A stretch of DNA of 11,590 bases. Source: Endozoicomonadaceae bacterium. Its GTDB lineage: Bacteria > Pseudomonadota > Gammaproteobacteria > Pseudomonadales > Endozoicomonadaceae. The stretch lies in contig JAGLCE010000051.1 in NCBI GenBank assembly GCA_023146365.1, forward strand, positions 1 through 11,590, read 5' to 3'. How positions within the stretch are numbered: the first letter of the stretch is position 1; each line of letters starts with the position of its first letter. The position numbers and the translations under genes were made by a program. The notes under the pieces are model-generated. The model was given only the letters and a program-made list of their open reading frames with translations. It did not search any database and was not told the origin of the DNA. Of the stretch, positions 6,919 to 11,590 are shown piece after piece.

Positions 6919-7000
6919 TCATACTGAAGCGGCGAAAAGTTGCGGTCATGTAGTTGAAAGTGGATACTTGGAGCAGTCGTTAACCAACGGAAACAGTCTC

Positions 7001-8389
7001 ATGATCTGTCGTGAAACCTTTTTCTCCTTAGTGGTGGCTGTCATGTTGCTATCGGGCAGTGTCACTGCTGCGGAATCGGTACGGCTTGATCCAAGCGGTG
7101 ACGCCACAGAGACACAGTTAATGCTCTATACCGACCAAGGGGTTGCGGAGCAGGCCGTACCGATCCGCCTACCATCGGGTCAAAGTCAGTTGTTATTATG
7201 TCCGGATTACTTTTCTTGGCAGATGGACAGTCTGCAGCTCTGGACCGAGGGTGAATCTGGCAATCACTATGCCGACAGCATCAGCTGGTTTGAGCCGCCG
7301 GAAAATCGTGATCAGTTAATCGCTGGCATGCTGGGCAGTAATGTGGAGGTCTACCGCAGCGGTGTGGAGGCACCGAGCTCAGGAAAGCTGGTCTACTGGC
7401 GTAATAGTACGGGGATCTTGCAGTGGGCGTCTGGGCGTCAAGAGGTCTTTTCAGACGATAATAATGCTATCATGATCCGCAGCATTGATCGGAAACAACT
7501 CGGTAGCCAGCGCTGGTCTCCGCCCATTACAACTGGCTTCAGTCTCGACAAACCAGCAGATGTAGTCTCCCTTTTTTACATAAATAAGAATTTGGGATAT
7601 CAGATATGGTATCAGCTAACTACCAGCAGTAGCACTGAAAAAAGCATGACTCTGATCCATGATGCCTTATTGGTCAACAATTCTGATAGTGATTATCGGC
7701 AGGCAATGATACAGCTAGCGTCGGGTGATAGCCGTTCTGTCCCTCAGATGATGCTGGCGCACAGTCGTTCTGCGACCATACAGACGAGAGAGAGCCAGTC
7801 TCAGTCTCGAGGTGACATCTATTTTACGGCGGTGCCGGGAAAGCATGATCTGCCGCCCAAAAGCCGCAAAAAAGTCCGTTTATCCGTGATAGATAACCTC
7901 AATGGTGGGCACTATTATCAGTATCGGTTTTATGGTCAGTCACAACCGGGTAACCGACCCGTTCTAGGGCACCCAGTTCAGATGATCCGTTTCACCGCCC
8001 CAGCCGATCTGCCTGCTGGTCGTGTGCGGGTATTTAACGAAAGCAGGAGTGGACGCCTGTTTATGATCGGTGAGAGTGTGCTTGAGCAATCGGCTGCTGG
8101 TTCGCAAGTGTTATTGGGGCAAGGGGAGGCTTACACCATCGAATTGGAGCGTACTCGGCTGGATGTACGGCAACAGGTCAATCAGCTAATTGTCTCTTGG
8201 CAACTGATTATTAGGAATCGGAAGACAGAGGTCGTGCAGTTGAGAATCACGGATGAAGATCGTGATCTACTAAAGATTGATCAGCTCAAGGGTGTGGAGC
8301 TGGCAGAGGATGGTGCTCTGACGGTTGATCTTGTTGCGGGTAGCGAGCAAAAAGTCTATTTTTCCACGGTCTATCAACGTAAACAGTAA
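7001..8389 (+). CDS. Exported DUF4139-like protein
   Basis: Start chosen at ATG 7001 (462 residues), with GGAAA about seven bases upstream and a good signal peptide directly after it (MICRETFF, hydrophobic core, cut near SVTA). An in-frame TTG at 6968 would add 11 residues before the signal peptide and is less likely. The N-terminal half has the layout of DUF4139 proteins: LIAGMLGSNVEVYRSG, then SGKLVYWRNSTGILQW. The C-terminal region, about residues 330-460, carries the family hallmark LPAGRVRVFN, FMIGESVLEQSAAG, VLLGQGEAYTIELERTRLDV and a closing beta domain. Members are secreted or surface proteins of unknown biochemistry. It is divergent from the DUF2860/periplasmic pair, and the three may form one envelope locus. 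Family membership comes from remembered motifs. Confidence 0.75.
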   Translation: MICRETFFSLVVAVMLLSGSVTAAESVRLDPSGDATETQLMLYTDQGVAEQAVPIRLPSGQSQLLLCPDYFSWQMDSLQLWTEGESGNHYADSISWFEPPENRDQLIAGMLGSNVEVYRSGVEAPSSGKLVYWRNSTGILQWASGRQEVFSDDNNAIMIRSIDRKQLGSQRWSPPITTGFSLDKPADVVSLFYINKNLGYQIWYQLTTSSSTEKSMTLIHDALLVNNSDSDYRQAMIQLASGDSRSVPQMMLAHSRSATIQTRESQSQSRGDIYFTAVPGKHDLPPKSRKKVRLSVIDNLNGGHYYQYRFYGQSQPGNRPVLGHPVQMIRFTAPADLPAGRVRVFNESRSGRLFMIGESVLEQSAAGSQVLLGQGEAYTIELERTRLDVRQQVNQLIVSWQLIIRNRKTEVVQLRITDEDRDLLKIDQLKGVELAEDGALTVDLVAGSEQKVYFSTVYQRKQ

Positions 8390-8647
8390 CCGAAAGTGCA
8401 ATAACAGATTATCAATCGGTGGTCGTTTTGACGACTCTAGCTAAGGAGGCTCTGATTGAAGTGGTTGTCAGATTGGTGATCACTTATTGCTTGAATTCAG
8501 CAGGATCCCGCCAAAAAAGTCATCTCCATGGCTGTTCAAGGCACCTCTAAAAAATGAATAATATCGATTAGGCATTGGAAATTGGCACTGAATAGATGCA
8601 TGATCGAATTTGAAGGTCGCTTGGCAGATTACATTTAACCTGGTCAG
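8390..8647. other. Intergenic region without a recognisable gene
   Basis: No supportable reading frame. A weak stem (GTCGT 8422-8426, ACGAC 8431-8435) lies 33 bases after the stop at 8389 without a T-run. The run GGCACCTCTAAAAAA near 8540 looks like an IS terminus, but I found no partner for it. Confidence 0.4.
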
Positions 8648-8958
8648 TTAAACAAAATCTACACGAATTAGCATGTTTCTCAATGCCGTAGCAACTTGTA
8701 CATAAGCATCTATTAGATCAGACCCCTTTATCAATAGCTTCCTGTTATTATCTCATAATGGGATTTGCCGCTAGCCCTTAATCGCTGTAATGCACGGAAA
8801 GTTGTTATTCCAATGCTGCCCAACTTATCGTTATTCCCAGTTTCTAGTAATGGATCGTAATCAAGCTGACTGGGGATGTAAAAAACTGAGTTGAGGAGTG
8901 TCTTGAGATATTTGGGCGCATGTTTATTTGTTTTTCGACCAGAAAATGTGGTAATGGC
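8648..8958 (-). pseudogene. Decayed gene of unknown family, probably from a mobile element
   Basis: Read on the minus strand, an open stretch from 8958 gives TTFSGRKTNKHAPKYLKTL, then VFYIPSQLDYDPLLETGNND and TTFRALQRLRASGKSHYEI. After one frameshift near 8740 it continues as LLIKGSDLIDAYVQVATALR, NMLIRVDFV and ends at a stop at 8648-8650. The text looks like real protein over about 100 residues but has no start codon or ribosome-binding site. Part of it (8781-8890) recurs at 3061-3170, which points to a transposon or repeated element. I do not recognise the family. Confidence 0.5.
8781..8890 (-). repeat. 110-bp dispersed repeat, copy 2
   Basis: Direct-orientation partner of 3061-3170 at roughly 88 percent identity without gaps. 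The two copies bracket the zinc-finger gene and the whole three-gene envelope block, 5.7 kb apart. Confidence 0.85.
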
Positions 8959-9194
8959 TTAACACATACGGTTGAAAATACCGTGCCATAAATTAATTTT
9001 TATATTAATAATAAGTACGTTTCGAGTTTTTCAGGGCCGGTTAATTATTAAAATGGCAAACAGATTGAACTTTGTATTTAAAAACAAGTCATAACTGTAT
9101 GAGGTGTCGCTTCGAAATGTAATTCCGTATTTTTGCAATGGTTTCGACGTATGTAATTTTTGTACAATAATCAATGGGTAGAGGTTTTAGTATT
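8959..9194 (+). other. Upstream region of the ankyrin-repeat gene
   Basis: AT-rich, with no gene. It must carry the promoter of the ankyrin gene, but I cannot choose a convincing promoter pair. GAGG at 9181-9184 is the likely ribosome-binding site, ten bases before ATG 9195. Confidence 0.4.
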
Positions 9195-11084
9195 ATGGAT
9201 CAAAAAAAATATGGCATGGATCTGACAGTTTGTCAGCGTATTAGGGTTTTTGCTTATTGTCGTGACAAGAAGACTTTTATAGCTATATTTAGAGGATTTT
9301 ATGTTGATGTCAGTGAATACTTAAAGAATCTCGTAGAAAGTATGAGTGCTGAAAATAACACTGCTAATCGTAAGATTAGTACTAGAACAGTGTCACTTAA
9401 ATGCAATTCAAAGGAAACTACAGCTACAGAGCAAACTCAAAAGGAAACTGCAGAGGAAACTCAAAAGAAAACTGCAGAGGAAACTCAAAAGAAAACTGCA
9501 GAGAAAACTCAAAAGAAAACTGCAGAGCAAACTACAGAGAAAACTCAAAAGAAAACTACAGAGCAAACTACAGAGCAAACTACAGAGCAAACTCAAAAGG
9601 ACACTGCAGAGGAAACTACAGAGAATATTCAAAGTAATGAGATGAAATTACTGAGAGATAAAAAAAGTTATTATAGTACTAAGAATCCTATGCTGATGGC
9701 TGTATTACGAGGTGATTTAAAATTAGTTAAGTCGATAGTAGATCAAAATAAACTAGATATTAACCAACTTGATTTGTCTATTGATTCTCTTGAACATCTG
9801 GCTGTTATCTCCGGAAATTTAGGTATGGCTGAATATATATTCGGTCTCAATGATCTCAATAATATGAATGGCTGCAGAGTGAAAAAAAATGCCGATGGTA
9901 ATACTCCATTAGATATTGCCGTCGCCAATGATAATGTGGATATGGTTGAATTATTGTCCAGAAAGTTTATATTGTTTAAAGAGGACATGATTAAAGTAAC
10001 TCTATTTAAACTGGCCGTTGAAAATAATTCTATAAATGTGCTTGGCTGGATGTTAGCTAATATTGATCTGCCTATAAATAATAGCTATGATGATGATGAT
10101 AATTCACTCCTAAGTGTGGCCGTTATTCATGGGAATATTGAAATGATCAAATACTTGATCAATAATGGCTTTGATATGAATCATAAAAATAGAATGGGTA
10201 ACACATCTCTATATTTCGCTGTTGAATCAGGAAAAAAGGAGATAGTTGAATGCATGTTAAACCATACATCTAACAATATTTTAAATAGCATTAATTTTAC
10301 AAATAATTATTGTGTCAGCCCTCTCCAAGTGGCGGTCAAGAAGGTTAATGAGAATAGTGATTCTATTGATATAATCAATCTGTTGATCAAACACGGAGCT
10401 AATATTCATCAGACGATAGGAAAATATGAAAACACTCTTCTTATGATGGCCGTCGAGCAACGTAGTTTGCCCTTGGTGCAACTATTTTTGGAAAAAGGCG
10501 TTAACGCTAAACTTATGACTTTTAGAGATAGTGATTTTGCTCTTTTCATGGCTGTTGAAAATAATGATATTGCTATTGTCAAGTGCTTGCTTGACAATGA
10601 AGGATCCAACGAAATGATTAATAACATTGTTAATGTTGGAGGTGATCTAAAGAAGCACCTTCTTTTCTTAGCCATCGAACATTCAAATTTAGAACTAGTT
10701 CAGTTGTTGATTGACAATAAGGCTGATCTTTCTGTCTGCACTTCTGATGTGAAAAGCCTTCTCCATCTAGCTGTCTCCCATGGGTCTTTGGAGATAATTA
10801 AATATTTTATAGTTAATCATGGAAGTACTTTTTGTAAGGCAATGAAGCAGAGGGACGCTGTGGGTAACAACGAAGCTAACCTTGTGATGCTAGCTATCTC
10901 ATGTGACCGACCTGTTGAAATAGTGCAATTTTTGCTCGAAAATGGATGTTATGTAGATAATGTCGAGCTCTCTAAATTGGTGATACTAACTGAACGTGAG
11001 GATCATGAGGATCTAGTCTTATATCTTTGCGAGCGTGACGATCAGCAAAGAAAATCACAAGAACAGTGCTTTGCTTTCGCGTAG
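9195..11084 (+). CDS. Ankyrin-repeat protein with a TQKKTAEE satellite domain, putative effector
   Basis: Start chosen at ATG 9195 because GAGG lies ten bases upstream. An in-frame ATG at 9174 has no ribosome-binding site and would add seven residues (636 in total; numbering here uses that longer form). Residues 9-85 are a unique N-terminal region. Residues 88-151 are a charged T/Q/K/E repeat tract. From about 170 to 596 come roughly twelve ankyrin repeats with the 'LAVxxGxxEIVxxLLxxG' signature, for example MAVLRGDLKLVKSIV (175), DGNTPLDIAVANDNVDMVEL (241), LAIEHSNLELVQLLIDN (499) and LHLAVSHGSLEIIKYF (530). A degenerate thirteenth repeat may follow to about 620. No signal peptide or catalytic domain is seen. 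Ankyrin arrays bind proteins, and bacterial symbionts and pathogens often use them as secreted effectors, but secretion here is inference. The gene is strongly AT-rich. Confidence 0.9.
   Translation: MDQKKYGMDLTVCQRIRVFAYCRDKKTFIAIFRGFYVDVSEYLKNLVESMSAENNTANRKISTRTVSLKCNSKETTATEQTQKETAEETQKKTAEETQKKTAEKTQKKTAEQTTEKTQKKTTEQTTEQTTEQTQKDTAEETTENIQSNEMKLLRDKKSYYSTKNPMLMAVLRGDLKLVKSIVDQNKLDINQLDLSIDSLEHLAVISGNLGMAEYIFGLNDLNNMNGCRVKKNADGNTPLDIAVANDNVDMVELLSRKFILFKEDMIKVTLFKLAVENNSINVLGWMLANIDLPINNSYDDDDNSLLSVAVIHGNIEMIKYLINNGFDMNHKNRMGNTSLYFAVESGKKEIVECMLNHTSNNILNSINFTNNYCVSPLQVAVKKVNENSDSIDIINLLIKHGANIHQTIGKYENTLLMMAVEQRSLPLVQLFLEKGVNAKLMTFRDSDFALFMAVENNDIAIVKCLLDNEGSNEMINNIVNVGGDLKKHLLFLAIEHSNLELVQLLIDNKADLSVCTSDVKSLLHLAVSHGSLEIIKYFIVNHGSTFCKAMKQRDAVGNNEANLVMLAISCDRPVEIVQFLLENGCYVDNVELSKLVILTEREDHEDLVLYLCERDDQQRKSQEQCFAFA
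9435..9626 (+). repeat. 192-bp in-frame 12-bp satellite in the ankyrin gene
   Basis: Sixteen 12-bp units encode four-residue words beginning with Thr. They combine as six octads (TQKETAEE, TQKKTAEE, TQKKTAEK, TQKKTAEQ, TQKKTTEQ, TQKDTAEE) and four TTE(K/Q/N) quartets. The 12-bp period keeps every copy-number change in frame, and it also explains why long open frames appear in other frames here; those are shadows. Confidence 0.92.
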
Positions 11085-11186
11085 GCTAAAGCTCGAACAA
11101 TCCGCTGAAATATAAGGTTTCTCACAACTTTATATATCATAGTAGATACTTTGAGCCTTAACCTCTCCAGCAAAATACTGAGCCTT

Positions 11187-11437
11187 CAAGGTGTCGCGCT
11201 CTTGGGAATCGTGAACATTACTCGGTGTCACGCTTTGGCTATGAATAAAGTCATCTTCATCGACATCGGTATGAAAATAAAAGCCATAGATGGCCTTCTT
11301 GTTGCCCCGATTATCATTCTTAACGCGTCAACCCGCTTCAGGGTCTTGTGTCGTTTTCCGCCTTTGTTATTGCCCGAATCAGATTGTACTGCCGCTATCA
11401 GTGTGGCATCAATGATATTAATGCGACCTTCATCAAG
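11187..11437 (-). pseudogene. IS5-family transposase remnant
   Basis: The minus strand reads LDEGRINIIDATLIAAVQSD, then after a one-base frameshift QDPEAG, a TGA where tryptophan is expected, RVKNDNRGNKKAIYGFYFHT, DVDEDDFIHSQSVTPSNVHD and SQERDTL. This is the catalytic core of an IS5-type DDE transposase, including the first Asp region (IIDAT) and the YGF/HDSQERDT region. The N-terminal part and the C-terminal third with the last acidic residue are missing. The long plus-strand open frame over 11151-11453 is its antisense shadow. Non-functional. Confidence 0.88.
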
Positions 11438-11470
11438 AGTACTGAGATTTTAATTCCTATAATATGCCTG

Positions 11471-11590
11471 AATCCGTGACTTATTGATTGCTTTCACAGT
11501 TCCCGAACTTAAGAACACAGAGTGAGGCTCAGGATTCAATTTTTTACTGAGAAGTGTCCGCAATTTATTTAAAAACATATAACTATTACC
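11471..11590 (-). repeat. Right arm of the 120-bp inverted repeat
   Basis: Reverse complement partner of 551-670. It lies just upstream (on the minus strand) of the IS5-family remnant, separated by about 30 bases, and continues to the last base of the window. It therefore probably extends further. Confidence 0.85.

Larger units (their letters stand above)
6472..7000. other. Divergent intergenic region between two envelope genes
   Basis: About 530 bases separate the divergent starts at 6471 and 7001. No gene is supportable. The promoters of both genes must lie here, but I cannot pick convincing -35/-10 pairs. Structured elements at 6769-6789 and 6872-6918 are listed separately. Confidence 0.6.

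Noticed and set aside
6968..7000. TTG start of the DUF4139-like gene at 6968
   Set aside because: It adds residues ahead of the signal peptide, and ATG 7001 has its own upstream GGAAA.
9435..9626. CRISPR array
   Set aside because: The repeats are contiguous 12-bp units without spacers and encode part of an open reading frame.
9346..9645. Long open frames in other frames and on the minus strand over the ankyrin gene's repeat tract
   Set aside because: A 12-bp period repeats the same codons in every frame, so the frames stay open by construction. The resulting peptides are low-complexity.
11151..11453. 100-residue plus-strand open frame
   Set aside because: It is antisense to the IS5-family catalytic core, which reads clearly on the minus strand.

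Overview
The window looks like an accessory region of a gammaproteobacterium that lives with animal hosts; an Endozoicomonas-like marine-invertebrate symbiont is my best guess. That guess rests on three things: several genes with eukaryote-type domains (a five-finger classical C2H2 protein, a long ankyrin-repeat protein, and a coiled-coil protein whose C-terminus resembles the mitochondria-eating protein domain), many decayed insertion sequences, and a DUF2860-type outer-membrane barrel of the kind seen in Vibrio and related orders. No ribosomal RNA or housekeeping gene fixes the taxon.

Layout, left to right. 1-141 is the 3' end of a probable IS4-like transposase. 142-550 is AT-rich and non-coding. 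551-670 is one arm of a 120-bp inverted repeat whose other arm, at 11471-11590, closes the window. 669-1916 (minus) is the coiled-coil, MIEAP-like protein. 1917-2532 has no convincing intact gene. 2533-3047 is an IS256-family transposase remnant, cut off near a 110-bp sequence that recurs at 8781-8890. 3388-4398 (minus) is the zinc-finger protein, with two copies of a dyad 30 bp apart upstream. 4733-5353 and 5449-6471 (both minus) and 7001-8389 (plus, divergent) are three exported or envelope proteins: a periplasmic protein with an internal duplication, a DUF2860 outer-membrane protein and a DUF4139-like protein. 8390-9194 holds only gene debris. 9195-11084 (plus) is the ankyrin protein, with a 192-bp in-frame satellite near its N-terminus. 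11187-11437 (minus) is an IS5-family transposase remnant.

Reading of the whole: a three-gene envelope block of more balanced base composition sits between AT-rich cargo genes and transposon debris. The three eukaryote-like genes have no signal peptide that I can see and none of them resembles a metabolic enzyme. The most economical inference is that they are host-directed effectors, or host-derived sequences turned to that use, gathered in a repeat-bounded, rearranging island. Secretion, host localisation and function are not shown by the sequence. The envelope trio probably works at the cell surface, but no biochemical role can be assigned.
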